34,069 nucleotides of DNA, from the NCBI GenBank assembly GCA_026770615.1, contig MU631763.1:73899-107967 (forward strand). The letters are read 5' to 3'. Made by a program: the position numbers and the translations under genes. This document shows positions 1 to 11,000 of the stretch, one piece after another. Within the stretch, counting starts at the first letter, position 1. Each line of letters starts with the position of its first letter. Below the pieces are notes generated by a model that was given only the letters and a program-made list of their open reading frames with translations, was not told where the DNA came from and searched no databases. Source of the stretch: Pavlovales sp. CCMP2436. Lineage: Eukaryota > Haptophyta > Pavlovophyceae > Pavlovales.

Positions 1-66
1 ATAACTATGCGTAGGTCTGACCCTCTACCCCCCACCGACTAGTTCAAATTTACACTAATAATAAAT

Positions 67-262
67 GATCGTGGGGACCTCTGCGAGCTTAAGTTTTGAA
101 AGTTCAGGTCAAAAAAATAGGGTCAAACAATTTCAGCGCGCGATCGTGGGGACCTCTGCGAGCTGTAGTTTTTAAAACGGTAAGGTCAAAAAATTAAGGT
201 CAAAAAAGTAAAATATAGGGTCAAACAATTTTAGCGCGCGATCGTGGGGACCTCTGCGAGCT
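67..262. repeat. Three-copy direct repeat with a 23-bp core
   Basis: A 23-bp core starting gatcgtggggacctctgcga occurs at 67-89, 142-164 and 240-262 (spacings 75 and 98 bp). Copies 2 and 3 are also preceded by a shared tract (agggtcaaacaattt then agcgcgc), and copies 1 and 3 are followed by a shared tract (aagttttgaaagtt then aggtcaa). The unit is therefore a larger interrupted repeat that may continue left of the window. The minus-strand frame that follows ends at its edge. No function is evident. Confidence 0.85.
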
Positions 263-1665
263 CAAGTTTTGAAAGTTAAGGTCAAGAAATTAAGGTGGGG
301 TTTTTTGGGACAGAAAAGCACCTTAATATGCCTGCTCCTATGACAAAGAGGTAACGGGAAGTAACGAGGATAACCAACCTCCATGGTCGCCGGAGGAGCT
401 AGTGGGAGCTCGGGGTGCTCGAAGCTTGAGGTCGCGCGAGAGACGTTGACTTGCACCGTCAGGCCCCTGCGGCAGTGCTTGCGGCCAGACTGCTTGAGCT
501 CGTCGAAGGCGCTCTCTCGGGTCTGCACCTCGATCTTCCAGCCCTGCCACTCGCTCGGCTCTGCGGACTTACGCGCCGCGAGCCCCTGCACCTGGCGCCG
601 TTGGCTGCACTCGGCTAAGCGGCGCGAAATGTCGAGGGCGGTCTCAAGCACACCTTGGTTGGAGTCGACTCCGAATGTGACGTTGAGCTCACCAGCCGCA
701 CTGCCAGGCACGCCGTCCGAGGGGGGCGCGCCTGGCAGTGCCAATGGCATGCACGTGTCGCCGCCCGACCGCGCCGCCACGCCTGCACCTCGGGCCATGC
801 ACACGCGCACGGCCCGCAGCGGCGAGGTCAAGGCCGCGCCCTCGAGCGCCTGCAGCGCCTCGCGGGCGTCCGTCGGTCAGCAGAGCGCGCAGTGGACGCA
901 CTGCACGAGCATCGCCGCACCGCCCGGCCCGATCGGCAGGCTGATCGTGCAGGGCGCCCCGCCCTCCCCGTCCTCGTAGCACGTCGCGCCGCGCGTGAGG
1001 CAGAGGGGCGCAGCGAGGCTGCCCTCGGAGATGACGATCGTCACGCGGAAGCCCGCCCTCCGGCCCTGCATGATGATGCAGTGGAGAATGAAGAGGCCGA
1101 GCTTGCACAACAGGCGCGCCAGTGATGTGCGCTGGTCAAGGTGCGGCACGAGATCCGCGGCAGGTCCGTTAATGTGCACCTGCCCGTTGAAGAGCAGCTC
1201 GGCACCAAGCTCAGCGCAGAGCGGCTCTCAGAGGCGCTTGAGAGTGTTGGCGGCGGCGCGCGAGGTCGCCTTCGCGGTGTGGTCGGTGCTCGTGCGGCGC
1301 CGGCCCTGCGGGATGTCGAGGGTGAGCGTCTCCCCTGCACTGAAGCAGACATTGCCGACGCCCTGCGCTGCACGGTTGGCACGGGAGAGCGTCACCACAT
1401 CCTCGGGGCTCAGTGCGATGTCGCAGTTCAGCACGAGGAGGCCCACCTCAGACAGGCCCGTGCGGTCCTCGAACTCGCCGTCGCCGATCCGGACCCAGCC
1501 CGCGAGCGCGCGGACGTTTGAACTGCCCACGGAGGCACGCGCGCCGGAAGCACGTCCGCTTCGTTGGTTCATGACCGGCACGATGGATGTGCGGCCGGCC
1601 GTCCGTACGCCGCGCGACTGTGTGGTAGTGCGCTCAAGGATCAAAACCGCGCGAAATTGATTCAC
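262..1665 (-). pseudogene. Long unidentified frame interrupted by two in-frame TGA codons
   Basis: I do not recognise the family. One minus-strand frame runs from an upstream TAG near 1668 down to 262 (about 465 codons) and is broken only by TGA at 1228-1230 and 877-879. Protein-like sequence continues on both sides of each stop in the same frame: LLVLNCDIALSPEDVV before the first, LCAELGAELLFNGQVHINGP after it, and PTDAREALQALEGAAL after the second. The first ATG is at 1570-1572; the codon at 1665 is GTG, so the true start or an upstream exon is unknown. TGG codes Trp elsewhere in the frame, so TGA is not simply Trp. CGA (Arg) to TGA at both sites would restore plausible sequence. The last ~25 codons run into the tandem repeat and are probably not coding. 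The alternatives are a decayed gene, readthrough or an unrecognised selenoprotein; I favour decay. Confidence 0.45.
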
Positions 1666-1800
1666 TAACTAACTGCCGATATCGAGATTGAATATTGAGT
1701 TTCATCTGCTTGCGCACGTCGCGGTGGCAAGGGTGGGCTTCGTCCCGCAGCAGCAGACTACCGCGGAGCACGCGCTGCTGGCCAATGACGGGACCAATGG

Positions 1801-1904
1801 CGGGTTATAGGCGGGCCTGGTGCTTGCCAGGGGTGCTCCCCGAGCTCGGCGTCTCGCCTTTGAGGCGCGCAAGTACGGCCGTCGCGCCCCCGTTCGCCTC
1901 AAAA
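1801..1904. repeat. Dispersed repeat F, copy 1
   Basis: About 100 bp matching 30088-30187 in the same orientation. Shared blocks include ccccgagctcg, gtcgcctttgaggc, a cgcaagtacggccgtc / cgcaggtgtggccgtc pair, and a final gttcgcct. Divergence is roughly a quarter by eye. Short open frames over both copies are chance readings of the repeat. Confidence 0.65.
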
Positions 1905-2650
1905 AATCCATTGTTTGTATGCAATTTGCTATAAAATTGAGTCTCAACTGACAGTTCGCTATTCTTTTTGCCTGCAATCCCCTGTAAGGGAGCTAGTGGC
2001 TAGGGGATATTGCATTATGCATACATATGTATGGTATGTACATCGGCACGCGCGGTGGCACCCAAGCCAGCGCAGCCGACTAAGGCACGCAGCAGGCAAT
2101 GGGCGACGCAGCGCTCAGACCAGCACAACATTCAAAGCAGTCAGACGCCAGCTTGAATCCCTATCATAAAGTATGTACATAAGGGAAAGAATAAATTTAG
2201 CTTTTTTCCACTGTAGCCGCGTTTTGCTGTCTGCGCCGGCCGCTGCTCTCAGCCCGAGGGCAGGCGGGGAGTAGAGCGCACGACCTCTCTTCCCATTGGT
2301 GCCTTCCCATCGCCTTTGATGAACGAGGTAGCACGAGGTCGACGGGCGAGAGCGCCATCAGGTCGGAGGCGCACTTTTTCGAAGCGGTGGACGAACAGAG
2401 ATCGAGCAAGGGAGATCGAGCACCACTTGGACAGTGCCCCCCTTTGAACAGCAGAGCGTCCGGCACTGGAAGGAGGGGACGAGAGGGAGTGGAAGGCTGC
2501 GTGCTCTACTCCCCGCCCGCTTTGGACGAGACTGGGACCAGCGCAGCGGCCGGCGCTCGAGGACGGAGGCGAGAGGGGGCGGAGCGCTCCACTCCCACCC
2601 TGGACACTTGTTCACCGAACCCCTATACAGCTCGGGGCGAGGGAGCGTAG
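1905..2650. other. Intergenic, no gene seen
   Basis: About 750 bp between repeat F and the Sel1 gene. It begins AT-rich with several TATGTA motifs (2017-2040, 2170) and becomes GC-rich from 2220. Short frames exist on both strands but none has a recognisable motif. The 5' UTR and promoter of the Sel1 gene presumably lie here, but no element can be fixed. Confidence 0.5.
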
Positions 2651-3223
2651 ATGGCGGGCGCGGCTGCCGAGGCGAAGGAGCTCAGGCTGACTATCGAGCG
2701 CGCAGCGCATGGCGACGCCGCTGCGCAGAGTAGGCTCGGCGAGCGCTACGGAGATGGCGATGGCGTGGTGCAGGACCAGGCCGAGGTGCTGCGGCTCTAC
2801 ACGCAGGCGGCCGCGCAGGGTGATGCACACGCGCAGCACGATATCGGCAGGTGCTACTTCACTAGTAACGGGGTCGATCATGACGAGAAGAAGGCTGCGA
2901 AGCTCTACAGGAAGGCGGCCAAGCAGGGCCTGGCAGTCGGACAGCTCAGCTTGGGTAATTGCTTCGAGCACAGCGCCGGCGTTGTGCAGGACGAGGAGGA
3001 GGCGAAGAAGCTCTACACGCAGGCCGCCGAGCAGGGCCTCGAAGACGCGCAATGGTGCCTCGGCAACTGCCACAGGCGGGGCATAGGGGGTCTTGCGCAG
3101 AACGACGAGGAGGCGGCGCGGCTCTACCGGCAGGCGGCCGATCAGGGCTCTGCAACCGGGTAGTTCGCTCTCGGTAATTTACACATGCAGGGCAAGGGCG
3201 TTTCTTTTGACCGGACGAGGTAA
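2651..3223 (+). pseudogene. Sel1-like repeat protein, cut by an in-frame TAG in the fifth repeat
   Basis: Sel1-like (TPR-related) repeats form alpha-helical solenoids that act as protein-protein adaptors. From ATG 2651 there are four complete ~36-residue repeats with the family pattern (AQ..LG..Y...GV..D...A..LY..AA.QG): about residues 19-56, 57-92, 93-128 and 129-165. Diagnostic pieces are RLGERYGDGDGVVQD, KKAAKLYRKAAKQG and EEAARLYRQAADQG. A TAG at 3161-3163 falls at the Q of the fifth repeat's A..Q..LG motif; after it the same frame continues FALGNLHMQGKGV and stops at TAA 3221. CAG to TAG would explain the break exactly. The shortened product would be 170 residues and could still be made. 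There is no signal peptide, and no partner gene is nearby. Confidence 0.85.
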
Positions 3224-3833
3224 TAGGGAGTGTGAAAAAAAGTTTTCGCTTCAGTCTTGTGCTTTGTTTTAAATGGAGCGGCGGTTATTTGCCTCTAAAG
3301 AAGGAAGACATAAAACTCGATTCTGGCTTGAAGGCCAAAATGGCCCTCAAGACAAAACGCCCAAACGCGTGCTGCCTCGCTTCCGCCTCGCGCTCGGCGA
3401 GCGAGGAGCGCGAGGACCGGGCGGCGCGGAGGACAATCCTGGGCCAAACGACATCGACGTGCCCGTCTCCATAGCTGAGCGCGTCGCGTCGAGCGATTAC
3501 ATGATGGCGCGCTGCTGCGCGAGAGGCGAATCCACCGTTTGGACGCTCGCATCGACGCCTCGAGACGAAAGCGCGAGGCGACGAGCGGTATAGCGCGTGT
3601 TGGCTCCGCCCGTTCACGAGGACTCGAGCCCGGAAGTCGACCCCGTCTGCCAACCGCATGGGTCTGCGTGGAGATCTCCTCGTCGGCAGCAGCCCTCTGC
3701 GAGGCTGTTCTGAACGAGCTTCCTCCATCGTGTTTGTAAGTAAATAATAAACAATATCACGCACATATGTGATCATCACACGGGTCGAAATCCGAATTAG
3801 TGACCCGGGGGGAAATTCGGCTAGAGCCTTGAG
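3224..3833. other. Intergenic, no gene seen
   Basis: This stretch holds a small inverted repeat at 3328-3350 (cttgaaggcca / tggccctcaag) and a GC-rich block at 3360-3660 in which many frames are open only because stops are rare. A 211-codon minus-strand frame covers 3285-3920, but it has no domain and runs into repeat A, so I do not call it. Confidence 0.5.
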
Positions 3834-3867
3834 CCTATTCAATAGGTTTTCAAACCTATTGAATAGG
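3834..3867. repeat. Perfect 16-bp inverted repeat
   Basis: Arms cctattcaataggttt (3834-3849) and aaacctattgaatagg (3852-3867) are perfectly complementary around a 2-nt centre. It sits 3 bp before the left edge of repeat A copy 1. A relic of the same motif (ctattgaataagtttggatgg) occurs at 29758-29778. Confidence 0.85.
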
Positions 3868-3870
3868 ATG

Positions 3871-4212
3871 GGTTCGGCACGCTGTAGTCGACGAACCGCA
3901 CGGCGGGGACCTATGGTCACCCCGCATCACCATGGACGGGACGACGTGGGGATAGCCAGGAATCAATCAGATTGACGATGCGGCCTCCTGTTGGTTCGTT
4001 ATGATCTCTTGAAATCACTAAAAAAAACTGAAATTTCAGCATGGGGGCCAAATTATGGGCATGTGGGCGCACGTGACAGCAGCTTGTCTGCGCGTCGACG
4101 TGGACCTGCTCTAAGCGGAGGGTGGAATTGGCGTGGTGTGTGGGGTAGCCTAGACACCTCCAGATGTGTTTGGCTCACCCCTGGTGCAGCCCAGAGCGCC
4201 CTCTGATACGCA
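3871..4212 (+). repeat. Dispersed repeat A, copy 1 (~342 bp)
   Basis: The left ~150 bp is shared with copies at 19718 and 29024: it opens ggttcggcacgctgtag, then cggcggggacct, ggatagccaggaatcaat, and gttatgatct. The right end gcccagagcgccctctga (4189-4206) is shared with copy 3 but not copy 2. The middle differs between copies 1 and 3. Size and dispersed copies suggest a short non-autonomous element; I found no convincing A/B box or terminal repeats. Confidence 0.8.
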
Positions 4213-4299
4213 TCTATCGGCAAGGGTGCACCCGACTTTGAGGAATCGCGCCTAGGCGTGCCCCGCCGGCTAGGCGTAAATCAAGTTTCTGCAGGCAAA

Positions 4300-5698
4300 A
4301 TGCCGCGCCCGGGCGTAAGCACGATGAGTGGACACGGTGGCTCGCGCGAAGGCTCAGGCCGGAAGCGCAAGCCGGACGCGCTGCCCGTCGTCTCCAAGTC
4401 GAACCCCTGGATCATCGCAGGTTGTTCGACCAGCGCTCTCAATGACAGCGCGGGTGGCAGCGCCGAGCGCACGGCCGGCAACGCTGGCGAGGGAGTGGGT
4501 GGCAACGCGCTCATCGAGCGCGAGCCCGCGGCCGGCGGCGCAGACGAGGAAGATGGTGGCAGCTCCGAGCACGCGGCCGGCGGCGCAGGCGAGGGAGCGG
4601 GTACCAGCGCGCTCATCGAGTGCGAGCCCGCGGCCGGCGGCGCAGACGAGGGAGATGGTGGCAGCGACGAGCGCGCGGCCGGCGGCGCGGGCGGCAGCGC
4701 GTTCGAGGACTGGCAGTCGCTCAAAGGGGCGGCGCTGCAGGCGATCGCCGAGCAGGCTCAGCAGTTGAGGAATGTCATCGAGGAGGCTGGAGCAGAGCAG
4801 CGCCGGCTCTTTGCGCTGCAGATTCATGAGCAAGAGCAGCGGATGCAGGCTCGCTTTGACAGTGAGCGCCGCTCGATCGCGGCGGAATTTGAGACGCTTC
4901 GTGGCGCAAGGACGCTGGCTTCTACGCACAACTGGCTCGCGATGCTCGCGACAGGCAAGTACATATGCTTAGTCTGCACCACGCACTTCCATCTCGTTAA
5001 GACAAGGGAACCCTGGCGGGCAACTATGCCGTTCCTCGAGTGCAACGGCGGGTACGAGCCGCGCGACGGGCTGTACATACGATCTGTCGCCCGGCACGAG
5101 GCGTGTGACGTGCATATCCAGTGCGTCCAGCTAGAGGGCAAGCGGCAGTCCAACCCGCGCCAGCACGCCATCGCAGTGCAGCAGGCTGCAGCCGACGAGA
5201 TCACCGCGCGCATCTTCCGTACTGCGATTCACCTCTTCCTGCGCTACCGTCCCTTTATCGACCACGAGCATCTCGTGCTGCTGCAGAACGACAACGGCGC
5301 GAGTATGGGCGACCGGCTCCACAGCCGTATGACTGCTTCGCGCATGCTCGAAACGGTCTACTCAGTGCTGCGCCACGACGTGATCATCTTCATCTCGACA
5401 CGGAACGAGTATTCGGGCGCGCTGCCCTACGTTGGCACGGCTGCTGACAAGGTGTGCACGCATTTATTACTATATGAATAAATGCGCACCTTGGCTAACC
5501 CCCTTCTCCCCACCCCCCCCCCAGGTCTCCGACAAGCAGTTCAACAGCTTCGAGCTCGCGAACGGGCGCGTGAACAGCAAAGGCACGCCCGTGGTCTTTA
5601 TTGTGGAGATGGTGTCCATGGCCGAGGAGCTAGCCGACGCACCTGCCTGCCTCAGAGCGATCCGCGCGGCGCAGGCGAGCTCCGGCGCAGTCAGGTAG
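4300..5698 (+). CDS. Truncated hAT-like transposase (zinc-finger/DUF4371-type N-terminal part), two exons
   Basis: join(4300..5451, 5525..5698), about 441 residues; ATG 4324 is an alternative start (MSGHGGSREGSGRKRK, AT-hook-like). The 73-nt intron has donor AAG|GTGTGC and acceptor after a pyrimidine tract (CCCAG|GTC), phase 0. Layout: a basic tail; a low-complexity Ala/Gly/Glu stretch with a duplicated unit (EPAAGGADE twice); a coiled-coil region (EQAQQLRNVIEEAG); a zinc-finger-like block CLVC ... RHEACDVH (Cx2C then Hx5H); and YRPFIDHEHLVLLQNDNGA, which resembles the start of the hAT transposase region seen in ZMYM/DUF4371-type proteins. It stops at TAG 5696 before the RNase-H-like catalytic core and C-terminal dimerisation region. 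The stop overlaps a good donor (CAG|GTAGGG at 5694/5695), so a further exon is possible, but none is recognisable downstream. Family placement is by motif memory, medium certainty. Confidence 0.6.
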
Positions 5699-6384
5699 GG
5701 TGACCCGTAATATAAATGTATAAAACTATAGCTGTGTTGATACCTAAACATATTAATAATACCGAAACCGGTACAAATTTTAATGTTGGCTTATATAAAA
5801 TAATGATTGTACAAACGCCCGTAGCTCAAAAGGTAATCATACAGACAAATTGCATGAGCTTGAACCGACTGAACTCGTCTCCTGTCGCACACTGCTGAGC
5901 CACCTATGGCTATATGTGTAGTGCGGGGAGAGTCCAGAAATCTCTTCAAGTTCAGGGACCTCCCGAAGGACCTCCGTTGTATCCCACCGGAAGTGCCCGG
6001 ACGGCAGCCCCCCATTTTCTTTCGAATATTTTACTCGTCTACGATTTGCTAAACAAATCAGACTGTGGGTTGCAGTCGAACAAATCCAGAGGGCAAGCGC
6101 GTGGACGCCCAGGCAAATAACTGGGCCCTTTTAAAGCATTTTTTGATTAAAATAAAGCCCAACAAAAATGTCGCGCGTAAACGCGCAAGAAATGGCTTCC
6201 AAAAAGCCATCCCAGAAACGCAGATTCTTCTATTTTACTCACAGTACGTTAGTAACTCTTTCATTAACGCTCCTGTGAAACCGACTCCGGGATCTTCCCG
6301 AGGTCTAGTCTTTGGGAGGTCCCGATGGGAACTCCGAGAAAATAATCTCGGGCAGTTAATACGCGCCTTTTTCTGGACGCGGGG
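5699..6384. other. Intergenic, no gene seen
   Basis: AT-rich to 5910, then mixed. Two related blocks around 5945-5975 (gggacctcccgaagg) and 6315-6345 (tttgggaggtcccg) are partly inverted copies of each other. A weak tRNA-like start at 5816 was rejected. No coding motif is visible. Confidence 0.45.
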
Positions 6385-6470
6385 GGGGGGGGGGAGCCTG
6401 CGGCATCTGCTCCGACTTCGTCACTAACTCCTCACCTCTACCATCCCTACTGCTAAGACTGATGTCTGAC
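6385..6470. repeat. Dispersed repeat D, copy 1
   Basis: A poly-G run followed by gagcctgcggcatctgct, cgacttc, cacctctaccat and ctgatgtctgacgtcgat is matched at 19488-19578 (gagcctgtggcatctgct ... cacctctaccat ... ctgtctgatgtcgat). The right part also resembles the inverse of repeat C (gctaagactgat). Confidence 0.6.
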
Positions 6471-6720
6471 GTCGATAAAATCTGGGACTGAAGATACTTG
6501 TGGCGCAACCAGATATAATACGGTCTCCCTGTTTTATTTCACTGCACCCTGATCTGAGTTAGCTACGGGAGCCGATGACCTTTGACGTAAATGACGAGAG
6601 GCGTCCAACAAGCCACTGAAGATCTTGATCGGACAGCATGGGCCGACGATTTAACACGTACACCGCAATATTTTTTGGCAACCAGATGGGATTTGCGTCC
6701 TTGAAATCAGATAGGATTGG

Positions 6721-6776
6721 GACCGGGGGGGAGGGAGGGGGTGGGTGGGTGGGTGGGTGGATGGGGGGGGGTTGAT
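6721..6776 (+). repeat. G-rich tract with GGGT microsatellite
   Basis: Runs of G separated by single T or A (gtgggtgggtgggtgg and longer G runs) cover 56 bp. It has the base pattern of a possible G-quadruplex. No gene starts close to it. Confidence 0.85.
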
Positions 6777-7776
6777 GGCAGTCGTTCTAAGTGGAGCTAT
6801 TTGCGGGTGAGCGAGTAAACACTTGTCGAACGTTCTGCCCTAACAAAATTGGTGCTTTATCACGTCTTCGCCCCAGAGCGGCGGGCGCGCTGTGCTCCGA
6901 CCTCTGTGGAGAAGCTGCATCCCGCCAGATCGCTCTAGAGCGATGTTCCAGGCGATGAAGCAGACGAAGACGATCACAAGGCTTCAGCGGCACCACTTGC
7001 GCGACCTCCCTGGACCTTGATGTCAGCATACTGCATGATCTCATCGAGTTCTACGCTGGTCCTCCGCTAGCAGCCGCAGCTGCAGCCGCATTTTTACGGA
7101 ACAGCGAGATGGGGAAGGGGGCACCACTTCCGACCTACGTCGACGGCCCGATCCGCCGTCAACGATTTCCTCGCTGACCGATCTGGTGCTGGAACGCCGC
7201 GCAGAGCAATCCGCACTGCCTTGCACGCAAGGCATGCCAATTAGAGGCAGCACCACTCGCAGCACCACTTGCACGCGCAACAGAAGAAGCCGCGCGTGCT
7301 TTCCGGCTACAAGGTGAAGCCGAGGACCGCGGGCACCGGGCAAGAAGGACAAGGCGAGCGCAGCTGCGCTTCTGCCAAAGCCATCGACGCCGGCCGCCAC
7401 GTGGATCCCGGATCCAATGCTAGCAGCGCTCGATTCGATGAAAACTGATGTACGGCACGCTGCTACAACGTGTCGTCCAGCCTGCTCGCGGGACTTGGGG
7501 ATCGCATTCAGGTGCATCAAACGGGGGTCTTGCATCTCTCCCATATCACTCACTGACAGGCGGCGCATCTTGGGCTGCGTCGTCGTGTGGCTACCAGTCG
7601 AGCACACACACAGTGTTGCCATCTTCATCAAGGCTGATTGCTGCCCAGGGGGGCTCAGCGCCCCCTCCCACTGCAGATAACATGAAAGCCACCTTCCTCA
7701 TCGCCTAGGGCGTTTGCGGGTGTGTTGAAGGGTCATACTAACTAACTAACTGGTTGTCCAACACCTCCTATGTTAT
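6777..7776. other. Possible decayed coding region, frames not joined
   Basis: About 1 kb with no intact gene but several protein-like stretches on the plus strand in different frames: LDVSILHDLIEFYAGPPLAA then GAPLPTYVDGPIRRQ (about 6990-7170), KKPRVLSGYKVKPR (about 7283-7325) and GKKDKASAAALLPKPSTPAA (about 7339-7400). They could be remnants of one gene broken by indels. The minus strand also has a 196-codon frame (7631-7041), which I regard as a shadow. I assign no function. Confidence 0.3.
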
Positions 7777-7832
7777 TATTAGCGGCTCAGCATGGTTCAA
7801 CAGGTGGTGTTCACTCACTGACTTCGTCGACG
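7777..7832. repeat. Dispersed repeat E, copy 1
   Basis: The block attagcggctcagcatggtt followed by caacaggtg, tgttca, tcactg and gtcgac is matched at 22954-23010 with few differences. Not identified. Confidence 0.7.
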
Positions 7833-7866
7833 TCCAACATTAGTCCTGGCAGCAGAGATGGTGGTT

Positions 7867-8021
7867 CAGGGGTTTGCGGGCAATAAGAAACCGTACCGTT
7901 AAAAAACTGAGCCTCATTTTTTGTGCCCTTCAATTGTAGTTTAAGCAAATTTTAAGCATTATTCGTATGTAATTTACTGAGAAACTGAGCCTCAGTCTCA
8001 AAAGCGCCGTTCTTATTGCCC
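7867..8021. mobile_element. Family B terminal-inverted-repeat element (MITE-like), copy 1
   Basis: The left end gcgggcaataagaaaccg (from 7876) and right end cgttcttattgccc (8008-8021) are inverted copies; aaactgagcctca occurs just inside both ends in direct orientation. The ~155-bp size and lack of ORF fit a non-autonomous DNA transposon. The outer TA flanks seen in other copies are not preserved. It directly abuts the LINE 5' region. Confidence 0.75.
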
Positions 8022-8045
8022 ACATTCAAACAAGATGGCGAGCAT

Positions 8046-11000
8046 CTTGTTTGGACGTCCGACCGCGTAAGCGGGCGGGGTTTTTTGAGCCGGAGACGAC
8101 GCTGGAGACGGCGTGGTCAGGTGTCCGGTCTCTTTTCCCCCCGGACACCCGCGTGCGCCACCCGCGAGGGGGTGGCGCGTCGACTCCGAGACAGACGGGG
8201 TGGAGTTTGAGCGAGGACATACCCTGTGCGCCGGTGAGGTCCTTTAGATTCCTCTCGGGTCGCGCCGAGAGACTCCCCCCTCCAAGATGGTTTCGGACAC
8301 GAACGATGGCAGGGGTTTGCGCCCTCGGCCTCCTACGACGCAACAACAGCTCAATGACTTTCACGCCCACTTCATCTCGCAGAACGTGCAAGGATTCAAT
8401 GGGGACAAGCAGCAGGTCCTCTACGCGCAAATGCGGCAGCGCGGTGTCTTCCTCTCGTGCCTGCAGGAGACTTGGCAAGTGCAAACGTCGTTGATTGACG
8501 AGAACGCGGGCATCGTGCTCGTGAGAGCGAACGAGATCCCGCCGGCGGGCCGAGGCCACGCCTCGGGTGGACTTGCCATCGTGCTGAGCCCCCCTGCGAG
8601 GCGCGCATGATCAGACGCATCATCATATGTGGCTCGTTACGGGCCTCGTGTGATGACAGTGCGTTTGAAGATGCGCGACTCGGAGGACAAGGCGCTCGAC
8701 ATTCTGGTGGTCTGTGCATACGCACCGACGAGCGAAAAGCCGGCAGCAGAGAGAAAAGAGTTTCTCTCGCAGCTAGCGGCTTGCGTTGAATCTCGCCAAG
8801 AGCATGAGATGGTCATAATCGGTGGAGATTTCAACGCCTCGTTGGGCGTGCGCACGGCTGCTCTTGGAGAAGAGTAGCACTCGCACAGTAACATCCTGGG
8901 ACCACATGGCATCGCGCGGCTGAGCGAGGCTGGGGTTGCGCTGCTGGACTTCATGACGGAGCACAATTTGTGCTCTGTGCTGTCGTACTTTCGGAAAAAA
9001 CGCTTTCTCACATGGACTCTTCCGGGCACGGGCGACGGTTATCAAATCGATCACTGGCTCGTGTCCAAAGCCGATTTCAAGAGAATCAGCGACGCAGCTC
9101 GGCGGCCGTGCACAGCTGTGCAGAGCGATCACACACCCATCTGGGTCAAGATTCTTCTGTACAAGCGAACGCAGCAGCCATTTGCGAGGAGGGAGACGAC
9201 TGCCGCGCGCCCCGCACGGCGAGCAGACGTCTCCAAGTTACTAGACGAGCCGACCAAACACAAATTCATCAAGGGCGTCATCGCGGCTCACCGAGAGCAC
9301 CTGTCGTTACCTCCACTTCCTCCTTCCCCACCTCCAACCTCCAACCTCCTTCCCCGCCTTCCCGGCGCAACCAACAATTGTTTGATCCCCCTTCCGCCAT
9401 CGCCGCCGCTTTTGTCGTCGATCCATTCCGCCACTACTCCGCCATTTCCGCCGCCATTTCCATTTCCATTGTCACCGATTCGTCCCAGCTCTCCTCTCTT
9501 CCTTCCCTCTCCCTCTCCTGTCCTCCCGGACTCCATCGCTCCTTCGTCGTTACCGGCAGGTGTAACCGTGACTTCGTTCAGCCTCCTGCAGGCGTGCGTC
9601 CGCCGCTCGGCCGACGAGCATCTCTCGAGTCGAAGGCTGCGACCGACTCCGAGCTGGTTCACTGCGCGTGAGCTCGTGCTGCTTGCGCTGGTCGAGCTGC
9701 GCAACAACGCGCTCGACGAGTACCGCCTACGGCGCAACAAGTCGACGCGTGAGACGCTGGTGGAGACGCGAACGGCGCTTCAGCGCGCAGTGCGCGAGGC
9801 CAAGCGCGTCTGGCTGAACGAGCGCATCGAGAACATCGCCACGGACTGCAAGCACCCGGGTGTCTACTGGCAGGCGATCAAGGAGCTCAAGGCGGGGCTC
9901 GACCAGTCCAAGCCAATGGTGCCGATGCAGTTCCGAGCGCCGGACGGCAAGCTGTGCGAGGGGGACGCGGAGAACGCAGAGGTGCTGCGCGCACACTTTG
10001 ACGATGTGTACAACCGCAAGACTGATGTCGACCCGAGCGTGGTGGAGCTGGTGAGGCAGCGGGAGTGCATGCAAGAGCTGGCAGACGAGCCGGGCCGCAA
10101 AGAGGTAAAGACGCATTTCAGGAAGGCGAAGACGGGCAAGTCGCCGGGCGAAAGCGGCCTCGCGGTGGAGTGCTTCCAAGCGCTCACCGACAACGAGGAG
10201 ACGCTGACGCTCGTGCACGAGACCATCTTAGACTTCTGGCGATCTGGGCAGGCGCGTGGGACGACTCGGGCTGCTGCCGAGACGTGCTTCAAGGAGTGGC
10301 GCGTAGGGCGGCTCAAGCTGCTACCGAAGAAGGGAGACGCGAGCGACCCGTCGAACTGGCGGGGGATCATGCTGCTTGAGGCCGTCGCGAAAGTGGTGGG
10401 CTCGATCATCGCAGACAGGCTCGCGACGCTCCTCTCCAAGGTGGGCGTTGAGTACCAGAACGGCTTCATACGGCGGAGAGGCTGCGCGGACGGCGTCTTC
10501 TCGCTCAAGATGGCTCTGCTCAAGAGGAAGGAGCACGGGCTGTGCACGTGGACGCTGTACGTCGACCTCGTCAAGGCGTTCGACTCGATAGACCGCTCGA
10601 TGATGTTCGGCATCCTCTTACGGTACGGAGTTCCCAAGCACCTCGTCCAACTCATTTGTATGCTGCACACAGACCTGACTGTGCGGATGGCGGTGGGCGA
10701 GGTGAAGGTGCAGATGCCGACAACGGTGGACGTCAAGCAGGGCGACACGCTCGCGGCCATCATCTTCCTTTTCGTGGAGCAGGCGGCAATTGAGACGGTC
10801 GAGCCGGTCTTCGAAGAGGCGGGGATCAAGCACCTCGAGTTCCTGACCAAGGAAACGACGTGATCGCTGGACGCAAGCTCGACGAGGACGGCGGCACGCC
10901 CTTCAACCTCTGGGCGTCTCTCTACGCGGACGACGGCGCACTACCTTTCACGTCGCGAGCAGACCTCGAGCTCGGCGCGCGGTTGCTCAAAGAGCATCTG

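Noticed and set aside
3285..3920. 211-codon minus-strand frame
   Set aside because: No domain, arginine-rich as expected from GC-rich antisense, and it runs into repeat A and a palindrome.
5816..5885. tRNA-like start (gcccgtagctcaaaaggtaa)
   Set aside because: The 5' part resembles a tRNA acceptor and D-arm, but no anticodon stem or T-arm folds and the 3' end does not pair; at most a decayed tRNA-derived repeat.
7041..7631. 196-codon minus-strand frame
   Set aside because: Low-complexity Arg/Leu composition; plus-strand pieces in the same place look more protein-like, though broken.
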